Shown in pieces: positions 54,407-62,305 of a stretch of 64,000 nt of DNA. How positions within the stretch are numbered: position 1 is the stretch's first letter; the number at the start of each line of letters is the position of its first letter. Under the pieces are notes generated by a model. It saw only the letters and a list, made by a program, of their open reading frames with translations. It had not been told where the DNA came from and did no database searches. A program made the translations under genes and the position numbers. This DNA comes from Pontibacter sp. FD36 (GTDB lineage Bacteria > Bacteroidota > Bacteroidia > Cytophagales > Hymenobacteraceae). The stretch lies in the NCBI RefSeq assembly GCF_015686655.1, contig NZ_JADPMP010000002.1, positions 459,760 to 523,759 on the forward strand, given 5' to 3'.

Positions 54407-54739
54407 ATGAAATCAGAGAGAACAAATGAATTAGAGCATGTGCTCATAAAATGTATCACTGCCTGTGAAGCCTGCGCAACTGCCTGTCTGCAGGAAGATA
54501 ATGTAAAAATGATGGTGCGCTGCATCATGCTGGACCGCGACTGCGCAGACATCTGTACCATCACAGCACGCTTTGTAGCCCGCGACTCGGCCCATGCCAA
54601 GCACGTTATGAAAGAGTGTATCGAGATTTGTCGCCTATGCGAAGAGGAGTGCCGCAAGCATGACCATGACCATTGCCAGAAATGTGCGGACGCCTGCCGT
54701 GAGTGTGCGGACGCCTGCGAAGCCTGGATGACCCGGTAA
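54407..54739 (+). CDS. Cysteine-rich four-helix-bundle copper-storage-like protein
   Basis: 110 residues with 16 cysteines spaced along four predicted helices: KCITACEACATAC, RCIMLDRDCADIC, KECIEICRLCEEEC and HCQKCADACRECADAC. This matches the Csp (DUF326) family, in which the bundle's interior cysteines bind many Cu(I) ions. There is no Tat or Sec signal, so it corresponds to the cytosolic Csp3 type. A His-rich turn (HDHDHC) may assist metal entry. Single gene, divergent from recQ, with its own terminator. No copper exporter or sensor is adjacent. Confidence 0.9.
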   Translation: MKSERTNELEHVLIKCITACEACATACLQEDNVKMMVRCIMLDRDCADICTITARFVARDSAHAKHVMKECIEICRLCEEECRKHDHDHCQKCADACRECADACEAWMTR

Positions 54740-54754
54740 ACGATCAAAACAATG

Positions 54755-54798
54755 AAAACAGAAAAGCCCCTGATTTACACCAGGGGCTTTTCTGTTTT
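54755..54798. terminator. Bidirectional intrinsic terminator, 18-bp stem
   Basis: AAAACAGAAAAGCCCCTG pairs perfectly with CAGGGGCTTTTCTGTTTT, 8-nt loop, between convergent genes. Confidence 0.87.
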
Positions 54799-54813
54799 TG
54801 CAAGGTTCGGATG

Positions 54814-55146
54814 CTAGAAAATCATATCCAATAGCGCTTCAATCAGTGAAAGCACCAAACTGAAGACAAGGGCCCAGAGAAAACCATCCACATTAAAGCC
54901 ACCCACAAGGGAATCAGCTAACAGGATGATCAGCGCATTGATGACCAGCAAGAACAGACCGAGTGTCAGCACAGTCACAGGTATCGTCAGGATAACCAGG
55001 ATCGGACGAACAACGGCGTTGAGCAAGGCCAGTACTACAGCCAGGATCAAAGCCGACCCGAAACCGTCAATCTGCACACCAGGCAAAATATAGGCTCCAA
55101 TAAGGGCGGCTACACCCGTCAATAAAATCTTAATAATGATTCCCAT
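54814..55146 (-). CDS. Small membrane protein of the 'phage holin 4' (DUF360) family
   Basis: 110 residues with four predicted helices (about 4-20, 28-50, 55-75, 90-108), matching the family called phage_holin_4_2/YvlD: YILPGVQIDGFGSALILAVVL, LNAVVRPILVILTIPVTVLTLG and a final FSLVLSLIEALL. Despite the name these are ordinary chromosomal inner-membrane proteins of unknown function, and nothing phage-like surrounds it. It is in the same direction as the polyamine genes upstream (gap of 70 bp to the agmatinase gene). Confidence 0.85.
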   Translation of the reverse strand: MGIIIKILLTGVAALIGAYILPGVQIDGFGSALILAVVLALLNAVVRPILVILTIPVTVLTLGLFLLVINALIILLADSLVGGFNVDGFLWALVFSLVLSLIEALLDMIF

Positions 55147-55216
55147 TTTGTTTCGATATATAGTGATAGTATATTATTCCTATCACGCTATACGACAAAG
55201 CGGGAATAAAGGTGAG

Positions 55217-56308
55217 TTACTGTACCTCTAAGCGTTTTTGAGAAACAGCCATCCAGTTGCACAGCTTGTAAAGTAATCGGGCACCGACATTTCCATTCCA
55301 CTCACTGTCACCAGGAGCTACTTCGCACAGGTCGAAACCGATGATCTCTCGGCCTGAGCGAACCAGTGCCTTGATCAGGTATATAGCTTCTTCAAACTCC
55401 AGACCGCCTGGCACTGGTGTGCCTGTGGCTGGGCAAAGTTTCGGATCCAGCCCGTCGATGTCAAAGCTGATGTATACCTTTTGAGGAAGTTGGGCAATGA
55501 TCTTTTTACACTCTTTCTTCCAGCTGTCGCCCTCGTACATATTCTCTTTCAGCACGCTGTCGTAGAAAATAGCTACTCGTCCGTTGGACTGATTAGCCAG
55601 TTCTGCCTCTGCCTGGCAGATGTCGCGTATACCTACCTGCACCAGCTTTTTGACCTGAGGCAGTTGCAGGGCATTGTACATGATAGAGGCATGCGAATAT
55701 TTGAAACCCTCATAAGCGTCACGCAAATCGGCATGCGCATCCACTTGTAGAATTCCGTACTCCTCGTGGCGTTCAGCCAGCGCATGCATCAGACCAAGCG
55801 GTGTGCTGTGATCACCGCCAACTACGCCAACCAGTTTGCCTTGATCCAGGTAGGAATGCGCCTTCGACTTCAGCCAATGCAGTAGTTCTTCCCCCTTTTC
55901 AGTCACTTCTGTTGGCAGGTTCTCAAACTCAGCTCTGTCAGACTCGGGGCTTCCCTCCTCCAGCCAGTTGATATAATTCTCAGCCCGCTGACGCAGATTA
56001 TCGCTCACAGCAGCCCATACTTCTGAAATCTCCTCCATGGCTATACCTAGCTTCCAGGCTTCTTTGATGGCGGGCTCAAACAGGTCAAGCTGAGGTGAGG
56101 CTTCCTTGATGGCCTGTGGTCCGGCTGCAGTACCGGCACTGTAAGACACGGTTACTTCCCAAGGCACAGGTATAAGCACAACCTCCGACTCTTCTACTGT
56201 AAAAGGCAGACCAAAAAGGCCACCATTCACATCGCCAACACCATTGGGGTCAAAGGCTGCGATTTTTTGCTGCTTGCTGTTAGTTGGTTGGTTCTGCTGA
56301 GTACTCAT
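55217..56308 (-). CDS. speB: Agmatinase/ureohydrolase family protein
   Basis: 363 residues of the arginase/agmatinase fold. Manganese ligands are visible: GGDHS (164-168), VDAHADLRD (Asp190, His192, Asp194) and the later SFDIDGLDP. It is longer than E. coli SpeB because of an inserted region at about 95-160, typical of a Bacteroidetes subgroup. It probably releases urea from agmatine to yield putrescine, although related members act on other guanidino compounds. It overlaps the speD-speE fusion gene by 29 bp, so the two are co-translated. The N-terminal 20 residues are Gln/Ser-rich. Confidence 0.85.
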   Translation of the reverse strand: MSTQQNQPTNSKQQKIAAFDPNGVGDVNGGLFGLPFTVEESEVVLIPVPWEVTVSYSAGTAAGPQAIKEASPQLDLFEPAIKEAWKLGIAMEEISEVWAAVSDNLRQRAENYINWLEEGSPESDRAEFENLPTEVTEKGEELLHWLKSKAHSYLDQGKLVGVVGGDHSTPLGLMHALAERHEEYGILQVDAHADLRDAYEGFKYSHASIMYNALQLPQVKKLVQVGIRDICQAEAELANQSNGRVAIFYDSVLKENMYEGDSWKKECKKIIAQLPQKVYISFDIDGLDPKLCPATGTPVPGGLEFEEAIYLIKALVRSGREIIGFDLCEVAPGDSEWNGNVGARLLYKLCNWMAVSQKRLEVQ

Positions 56309-57608
56309 CAGTTACATTTTCAGGTTTTGTGTTTAAAAGCTCCTTCACAAAGTTCGGAAGGGCAAATGCAGCCGCATGCACAGCTTCATTGTAATATTTA
56401 AGGCCTTCTTTCTGGGAGAAAGCTGCAGCTTCCTCTCTATCGAATTGCAATGGATTCGCATTGCCCTTCGCTGAATAAGAGAAACTCCAGGTGCCTGTCG
56501 GATAAGTAGGTATAGCGGCCAGATAACAGTGCACTTTCTCCTGTCCGAATATCTTCTTGTAGGTATCGTAGATCTCTACAAACACAGCAGAGTTGAAGCG
56601 CGGAGACTCACTCTGTGTGATCATCACACCGTCTTTCGTCAGGCAGCGGTATACCTCCTGGTAAAATTCTGCTGTGAACAGACCTTCTCCCGGGCCAACC
56701 GGATCAGCTGAGTCCACGATGATGAGGTCGTAATGCTCGTCGGCGCATTCTTTAATATACTTGATGCCATCCGCTACCAGCAGGTTCAGGCGCGGATTGT
56801 CAAACGCCACGGCTGTTTCCGGAAGGTGCAGTTTACAGGCTTCGATCACCAGTTCATCGATCTCTACAAGTGTCACCTCTTCCAGCTGCTCGTGGCGCAG
56901 GAGTTCGCGTACCGTACCACCGTCACCACCACCGATCACCAGGGCGCGCTTGGCTGAGCGGTTACTGAACATCGGCACATGGGTGATCATCTCATGGTAA
57001 ACATACTCATCTTTCTGTGTGCACATCACCATGCCATCCAGCGTCAGCATATTGCCGTAAGCAAGCGTTTCATAAATTTCTACACGCTGGTACTCCGAAT
57101 CTTTCTTGTAAAGCTGGTTTCCTGTGTGCTTCAACGAAAGAGCGATGTTTTCATCGCGCTCTGTGAACCAGACATCTCTTGTAATGGAGCCATCAGCTTC
57201 TATGGTCTTAGCGGTCGCATCACGCAGGCTCTCCAGGTTGAAGTCATTGCGCTTCAGCAGACTTAGCTGTCCGCGACGTAGCTCCATAGAAGAGCCGTGG
57301 CCTGACTGAAATGCTTCTTTCAGATAGGTATAAGATACCCATGGGTCAACAGAGTCGCCACAGGTGAAAAGGTCTACGGCTGCATAGCCATACTCAGGCC
57401 AGGTATGGATGGCCAGGTGGCTTTCCTGAATTACCACCACACCTGACACGCCATAAGGCGAGAAGTGATGGAAAGTACTGTTGATGACAGTGGCTCCGGC
57501 TGTTTCGGCAGCGGCAACCATGCTGTTTTCGATGTGCATCACATCGTTCATCAGTTCAGGAGAGCAATCGTAAAATTCAACTAAAATGTGTCTTCCTAAG
57601 GCGTTCAT
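56280..57608 (-). CDS. SpeD-SpeE fusion: S-adenosylmethionine decarboxylase plus spermidine synthase
   Basis: 442 residues from the ATG at 57608. N-terminal AdoMet decarboxylase (about 1-125) of the bacterial type: self-cleavage site Glu62-Ser63 in [18 protein letters not shown], with His68 and Cys83, identical in number to the Thermotoga enzyme. C-terminal spermidine synthase (about 140-430): SAM-binding [11 protein letters not shown], catalytic Asp in [13 protein letters not shown], and [14 protein letters not shown]. The fusion would make decarboxylated SAM and pass its aminopropyl group to putrescine. It overlaps the agmatinase gene (29 bp), placing three polyamine activities in one transcript. 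Confidence 0.93.
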   Translation of the reverse strand: MNALGRHILVEFYDCSPELMNDVMHIENSMVAAAETAGATVINSTFHHFSPYGVSGVVVIQESHLAIHTWPEYGYAAVDLFTCGDSVDPWVSYTYLKEAFQSGHGSSMELRRGQLSLLKRNDFNLESLRDATAKTIEADGSITRDVWFTERDENIALSLKHTGNQLYKKDSEYQRVEIYETLAYGNMLTLDGMVMCTQKDEYVYHEMITHVPMFSNRSAKRALVIGGGDGGTVRELLRHEQLEEVTLVEIDELVIEACKLHLPETAVAFDNPRLNLLVADGIKYIKECADEHYDLIIVDSADPVGPGEGLFTAEFYQEVYRCLTKDGVMITQSESPRFNSAVFVEIYDTYKKIFGQEKVHCYLAAIPTYPTGTWSFSYSAKGNANPLQFDREEAAAFSQKEGLKYYNEAVHAAAFALPNFVKELLNTKPENVTDEYSAEPTN

Positions 57609-57626
57609 TAATTGACTGTGTGGTTT

Positions 57627-57634
57627 CAAATATA
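57627..57634 (-). promoter_or_regulatory. -7 promoter box for the speD-speE gene (TATATTTG)
   Basis: Minus-strand TATATTTG ends 18 bases before the ATG at 57608. The TTG inside it is a false start. Confidence 0.6.
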
Positions 57635-57750
57635 TAAAAATGCAAAAAAACGAAAACTGGCGCTATATTCAAACAGGACCTTTCAATTAGACTTTACGCA
57701 TTGGGTCGTCAATGGGGTCTGAATTATGTCGGGGATAGCGTAAAAAGTGA

Positions 57751-57793
57751 ACGAGCTATACCTGGTGGGGACATCCCGACAGGTATAGCTCGT
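57751..57793. terminator. Terminator-like hairpin built from two inverted copies of the CTATACCTG word
   Basis: ACGAGCTATACCTG and its exact complement make a 14-bp stem; an inner GGG/CCC extends it. It lies about 35 bp past cheC. Both arms carry the dispersed word. There is no long T-run, so termination strength is uncertain. Confidence 0.7.
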
Positions 57794-57829
57794 CAGATAT
57801 TTTATTTCAAAAAATTCGATCAGGTAAAT

Positions 57830-58477
57830 CTATACCTTAAAAGTTCTGATGATTTCAAGCATTTTAAGTAGGGTGCTGGTGTCGAAGAACAAAAGCAGCG
57901 GAAGCTCCACGTCTTTTGAATTGTGCTGAAACTTGGTGATCACAGTAAACACGAGGGGTTGGAAAAGTGGGTGCTGTACCAGGATGTCTTTCAGCGAATT
58001 AGCTATATGATTTTTAGGTGCCTTCGGTGGCGAACCGTAAATGTTGCTTTTGAGGATATTGGCAAGCTGGGTGACCAAAGCACCGGTAATAATGTTGCTG
58101 ATCTCGAGCAAAAGGGACTCCTGCATGACGCTCAGTTCGCCTTTCTGCACATTCAGCATGCTCAGGCACACACTGGAGAGCAGGCTGATGTGCTCCTCTG
58201 AAAAGAGCATGAGCGTAGCTCCATTGAAATCACCCTTTATATCAGACTGAATAACAAAATGTGTGTCTTCATATTTAGCGATGAGCGCAATAAGGTCCTT
58301 TACTTCAATGAGCTGCACATCAGGCACCTTCAGCATGACTTTATCTTTGGCGATCACAGCGAAAGAATCGGCAGCACGGGCCAGTCCTATATTCAGGATC
58401 TCTTTGATAATGTCCTTTTCCAACTCGGTTACATGCGTATCCATCATGTTCGTCGTGTTATTAGTTCTGTTATCCAT
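57830..58477 (-). CDS. cheC: CheC-like CheY-P phosphatase
   Basis: 215 residues of the CheC/CheX/FliY family. Both phosphatase motifs are intact: DIIKEILN (D22, E26, N29) and SLLLEISN (S121, E125, N128), the (D/S)xxxExxN pattern. CheC proteins dephosphorylate CheY-P, so it would be the off-switch of this operon. It is the last gene, twelve bases after cheA. Start at 58477; an in-frame Met at residues 11-12 (MMDTHVTELE) is a reasonable alternative, because the first ten residues are Asn/Thr-rich. No CheD gene is visible in this window. Confidence 0.87.
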   Translation of the reverse strand: MDNRTNNTTNMMDTHVTELEKDIIKEILNIGLARAADSFAVIAKDKVMLKVPDVQLIEVKDLIALIAKYEDTHFVIQSDIKGDFNGATLMLFSEEHISLLSSVCLSMLNVQKGELSVMQESLLLEISNIITGALVTQLANILKSNIYGSPPKAPKNHIANSLKDILVQHPLFQPLVFTVITKFQHNSKDVELPLLLFFDTSTLLKMLEIIRTFKV

Positions 58478-58489
58478 CGCCTCATTTCC

Positions 58490-60124
58490 TCATCTTCTAT
58501 TCACAAAGTATCTGGTTATGGCAGGCACATCCAGTACCAGGCACACTTTGCCTGTACCAAGCAGTGTGACACCACCATATAAATCTATGCTATCCAGCGG
58601 TTTGCTAAGTGGTTTTACCACAATGTCCTGCTGACGGTAAAGTTTGTCCACGATCAGACCAAGCTTACGATTGTTGTACGAAACAATGATAATGTTCTGC
58701 ACCTGGCCCTTCAACCGTGTTTTGTCACCCAGACGCATCTGACTTTCCTCCACATTCAGGAGTTCGTCCAGGTATACGACAGTCACTGTTTCCCCTTTGA
58801 TATCGGCAACAAGCACCTCGCCTACCTCATGGAGCTCGTCTTTGTCCAGTGCCACCACTGAATCTGTGTGGATCAGTGGAATGGCGTAGAAAATACTGTC
58901 TATCTCAAACAAAAGAGCGCCTTTTACTGCAATAGAGGTTGGTAATTGCAGTATAAAGCTGGTCCCCTTTCCTTTCTCTGATTCTATACGGATGCGACCG
59001 CCTATTGAATCAATTGCATTCTTCACCACATCCAATCCCACACCCCGACCCGAAAACTCGGTCACTTCCTTGGCTAGAGAGAAGCCTGGCTCAAACAGGA
59101 AAGAATATACCTCTGAATCAGGAAGGTTTTCAGCAACATCGGCTGGCACTAACTGCTGGGCCACTGCTGCTTTCTTCACTTTCCCGATGTCTATACCTTT
59201 TCCATCATCAGTAAGCGTAATCACCACACTTTCGCGGTCACTGCGGGCTGAGAGTTGCAGTAATCCGGCCTTTGTTTTATCTGCTCTCACACGCTGCTCA
59301 GGTTTCTCAATGCCATGCGTAATGGCGTTGCGCACCAGGTGCAGCAATGAGTCTGTCATGATCTGCAGAATGTTGCGGTCAATCTGAATATCCTGCCCGC
59401 TCAGCTCCAGGTCAATTTCCTTTTTTTCGGCAGTGGCAATATCACGCACCACCCTCGGAAACTTGTTGAATAAAGTACCGATGCTTACCAGGCGTGCATC
59501 CATTACACTGTACTGCAGGTCTTCTGTAATACGATACAAGTGAGAACCCACCGTCTTTAGTTCGTCACTATCCAGTTCACGACTTAGCGAGAGGATGCGG
59601 TCACGGTCAATAATCAGCTCCCCTACGAGGTTCATGAGGTGATCCAGCTTCTTTACCTGAATGTAAATCAGGTCGGACAGTGTCAAATTGCGTGAAGTGC
59701 TGAATTTCTGCACCTTTGCCAACTCAACTGTGCTGTCCGATAAGCTGTCGACAATTATGTCGAGGTTGCGGATCAGCACCGGGTCAACCTCCACCTGCCG
59801 TTCGCTGTCAATGCTCTTGATCAACTCGCCAAGCAGGTCGATGCCGTCAAAAAGAACGCCTACCACCTCGTCGCTGAAGCTCAGTTCCTTATTGCGTATG
59901 AGGCCAAAGGCGGTCTCGAGCTTATGGGATACGTCTGAGATCTGCAGATAGCCGATCGCCTTCGCATTCGCCTTCAGGTTATGCAGCATACGGAATATCT
60001 CCGCCAGCACCTGATCGTCCTGCGGTCGTTTTTCCAGTTCGCTGATGAGCCTGTTTAGGGCGTCGAAGTATTCCAGCGCTTCTGCTATAAATATCTCTTT
60101 ATACTCCTGCTCTCTCGATTTCAT
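58490..60124 (-). CDS. cheA: Chemotaxis histidine kinase CheA lacking a P2 domain
   Basis: 544 residues. P1 phosphotransfer domain (about 1-110) with the phospho-accepting His48 in RMLHNLKANAKAIG. A P3 dimerisation region follows (about 150-205). The P4 kinase domain has N-box HLVRNAITHG (262-271), G1 DDGKGID and G2 SGRGVGLDVV. The CheW-like P5 domain (about 400-540) couples to receptors. Typical CheA has a CheY/CheB-docking P2 domain between P1 and P3; here only a short linker is present. Its start overlaps the cheB stop by four bases. All catalytic motifs are present, so it should be active. Confidence 0.94.
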   Translation of the reverse strand: MKSREQEYKEIFIAEALEYFDALNRLISELEKRPQDDQVLAEIFRMLHNLKANAKAIGYLQISDVSHKLETAFGLIRNKELSFSDEVVGVLFDGIDLLGELIKSIDSERQVEVDPVLIRNLDIIVDSLSDSTVELAKVQKFSTSRNLTLSDLIYIQVKKLDHLMNLVGELIIDRDRILSLSRELDSDELKTVGSHLYRITEDLQYSVMDARLVSIGTLFNKFPRVVRDIATAEKKEIDLELSGQDIQIDRNILQIMTDSLLHLVRNAITHGIEKPEQRVRADKTKAGLLQLSARSDRESVVITLTDDGKGIDIGKVKKAAVAQQLVPADVAENLPDSEVYSFLFEPGFSLAKEVTEFSGRGVGLDVVKNAIDSIGGRIRIESEKGKGTSFILQLPTSIAVKGALLFEIDSIFYAIPLIHTDSVVALDKDELHEVGEVLVADIKGETVTVVYLDELLNVEESQMRLGDKTRLKGQVQNIIIVSYNNRKLGLIVDKLYRQQDIVVKPLSKPLDSIDLYGGVTLLGTGKVCLVLDVPAITRYFVNRR

Positions 60125-61245
60125 GAATTCACGTCAGTTGTACTGACTTGCTGCTGTTCTGCTGCCACGTACCGGTTCAGGTACTGGGCAATTTTTGACA
60201 AAGGCAGCACTTTGTCGGTATTTCCGCTTTCTATCGCAGATTTTGCCATTCCAAAAATGGCTGACGAGGCTTCGTCCTGCGCTATCACATGTCCTCCTTT
60301 TCGGAGTGCAATGGCTTTGGCTCCAGCTGTGCCGTCTCGCCCCATACCTGTCAGGATAACTCCGATCACGCGCCTTACACCACTTTGTGCCACCGCCTGC
60401 ATCAGTTTGTCCACCGAAGGCAGATCATGTTCTGCGCCATTGTCTTCACTAAAACCTATTTTCAGACTAGAGGCGTTTCCCATGACCGTGTGTACAATCA
60501 TGTTTCTGCCACCAGGTGCTATTATAACTTTCCCGGGCTTAGGTATAAGCCCCGTGCGGCCTTCAAGTACGGTTAGCTCGGTCATACCCTTGAGCCTGCG
60601 TGAGTAACTGTGCGTAAACTTCGGCGGCAGGTGTATGGCAACCAGAACTGCAGCTTTGAGCCCCGGTTCTAACTGCCGGATGATCTGCTCTACGGCTTGG
60701 GTGCCTCCAGTCGAAGCTCCTATCACAATGATGGTGTCCGCTGTCACATTCCTGGCATCCTTTTGAGCTGCCTGCGGGAAAATCAGCATTTCCTCTCCCA
60801 GCATACTCAATCGTTTTTGAGGATCCCAGTATTCAGTGTCACGCACTGCTGATACCTTCCTGCAAATCTCTTCTGCCATCGTTCTGTAAGCAGGTCTTGC
60901 CGGAGGGCCAGGTTTCAGGATGACACTGTAAACACCCAGGTCTATCGCATCCTTAAGAAGTTCCAGGCTTAGTTGTTCCTTCTCCACCACCATCACAATC
61001 GGTGTAGGGCATTCGCTGAAAATCTGCTTAAAAACGAGCAATTGCTCGTTCTTTCGTAGATCTACTGAAGCCAGGATGACATCCACCTGATGGTGGCGCA
61101 ATGATTCCAGTAACTGGGTTCCATTTGAAGCAAGGCCTGTCACTTCCAGATCAGCTGAACCACTCAGGATGCTTTCCAGCACCAGGCGGGCATGGCTTGA
61201 GCTGTCAGCAACGAGCACTTTTAGCTTGCTTTCCTGTCCTTTCAA
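60121..61245 (-). CDS. cheB: CheB-like methylesterase with degenerate receiver domain
   Basis: 374 residues. The N-terminal receiver (about 5-125) keeps Asp14 and the KP pair (Lys112), but at the usual phospho-Asp position the sequence is DVILAS, placing Ser60 there; an Asp lies two residues later. The C-terminal methylesterase domain (about 172-365) has the full triad: S179 in IGASTGG, H206 in IHLPPKFT, D305 in TGMGRDGT. So the esterase should be active but not switched on by normal phosphorylation. It overlaps cheA by four bases. No cheR is in this window. Confidence 0.9.
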   Translation of the reverse strand: MKGQESKLKVLVADSSSHARLVLESILSGSADLEVTGLASNGTQLLESLRHHQVDVILASVDLRKNEQLLVFKQIFSECPTPIVMVVEKEQLSLELLKDAIDLGVYSVILKPGPPARPAYRTMAEEICRKVSAVRDTEYWDPQKRLSMLGEEMLIFPQAAQKDARNVTADTIIVIGASTGGTQAVEQIIRQLEPGLKAAVLVAIHLPPKFTHSYSRRLKGMTELTVLEGRTGLIPKPGKVIIAPGGRNMIVHTVMGNASSLKIGFSEDNGAEHDLPSVDKLMQAVAQSGVRRVIGVILTGMGRDGTAGAKAIALRKGGHVIAQDEASSAIFGMAKSAIESGNTDKVLPLSKIAQYLNRYVAAEQQQVSTTDVNS

Positions 61246-61299
61246 AGTACGATTCCTTTCCTACTGCCAACAATGAGTACTTTATAAGTCAGATCAGCG

Positions 61300-61662
61300 C
61301 TATTCGTCCAGCGCTTTCTTCACTACTTCAAGCACCTTCTCTTCCGAGAAAGGCTTTACGATGTAAGAAAGTGCTCCATACTCCAGCGCTTCATTCACGA
61401 TTACTTCCTGCCCTACGGCACTTACAATCACGATTTTCATATCAGGCTGCTCTGCTTTGATGCCTTTCAGCACATCAAGCCCTGTATTGTCTGGCAGGAT
61501 CACATCGAGGGTAATCAGGTCAGGATTGGTTTCTTTGGCCAGCTCAAGTGCTGTCTGCCCATTGGGCGCCTCCCCAACAATCTCATAGCCCGCATCGGTG
61601 AGCATATTTTTGAGCATTGTGCGCATGTAGAAAGAGTCATCTACAATCAGAATTCTTTTCAT
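61300..61662 (-). CDS. cheY: CheY-like single-domain response regulator
   Basis: 120-residue stand-alone receiver. Full acidic pocket: D8, D9, phospho-Asp D53 (ITLDVILP), switch Ser81 (IVSAVGQ) and Lys103 (IVKPFSEEKV). It ought to receive phosphate from CheA-His48 and be dephosphorylated by CheC. No output domain, so it acts on an effector protein. No flagellar motor gene is in this window; the target is unknown. Located between cheW and cheB in the operon. Confidence 0.93.
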   Translation of the reverse strand: MKRILIVDDSFYMRTMLKNMLTDAGYEIVGEAPNGQTALELAKETNPDLITLDVILPDNTGLDVLKGIKAEQPDMKIVIVSAVGQEVIVNEALEYGALSYIVKPFSEEKVLEVVKKALDE

Positions 61663-61697
61663 ACTTTAAAGTATAGCTTCAATGTGAATGAATTGCT

Positions 61698-62291
61698 TTA
61701 GTTACTTTTCAACTCCCTGATCTCGTCCTGGGTCAGGATCTTGTACATATCCAGTACAATGATAAGGCGGTTGTTCACCTTGGCAATGCCTTCTATGTAG
61801 TTCTCATGGATATTGATGTCCTGCAGAAACGAGGGAGTCTTGTCAATTTTGGTCATAGACAGGTTCAGGGACTGCGGTACTTCGCGCACGATCACCCCAA
61901 TGCTGTACTCCTTTGCTTCAATCACCAGGGTATAGGTAATGTGCGGATTCAGGTCTCCGGCCAGTGGAACAGGACGAATGCCAAAGCGCTCTTCCAGATC
62001 CATGATCGCGATAATATCCCCACGGATATTGGCTACCCCTTTAATGAAATCAGGCGTTCGGGGCATGCGGGTTACATTTGGCGTAACGGTTACCTCTTTT
62101 ACCTGATCTATCTTGATACCATATTCTTCCGCCCCAAGCTTGAAAACGATCAGGTGAATCATTTCCTCCTTTACCGCTTCAGGCTTGGCCGGATTATCTT
62201 TGGCAGAAGCCACTGCAGTCTCAGCTGTCTTATCCGTTCCGGATTCAACGGCTGCTGATGGCGCCTCTTTTTTGTTCGTCTTTTCTTTCAT
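61698..62291 (-). CDS. cheW: CheW coupling protein
   Basis: 197 residues: an N-terminal low-complexity tail (about 1-45, Ala/Glu/Lys-rich) and a CheW SH3-like domain. The domain has IHLIVFKLGAEEYGIKIDQV, RMPRTPDFIKGVANIRGDII and DMYKILTQDE. CheW ties receptors to CheA. The extra tail is not usual for E. coli-type CheW. Fourteen bases after the mcp stop. Confidence 0.92.
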   Translation of the reverse strand: MKEKTNKKEAPSAAVESGTDKTAETAVASAKDNPAKPEAVKEEMIHLIVFKLGAEEYGIKIDQVKEVTVTPNVTRMPRTPDFIKGVANIRGDIIAIMDLEERFGIRPVPLAGDLNPHITYTLVIEAKEYSIGVIVREVPQSLNLSMTKIDKTPSFLQDINIHENYIEGIAKVNNRLIIVLDMYKILTQDEIRELKSN

Positions 62292-62305
62292 CAGTCCGGA
62301 ACGGT

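Noticed and set aside
54814..55146. Prophage remnant suggested by the holin family name
   Set aside because: The family is widespread on chromosomes, and no integrase, capsid or lysis gene surrounds it.
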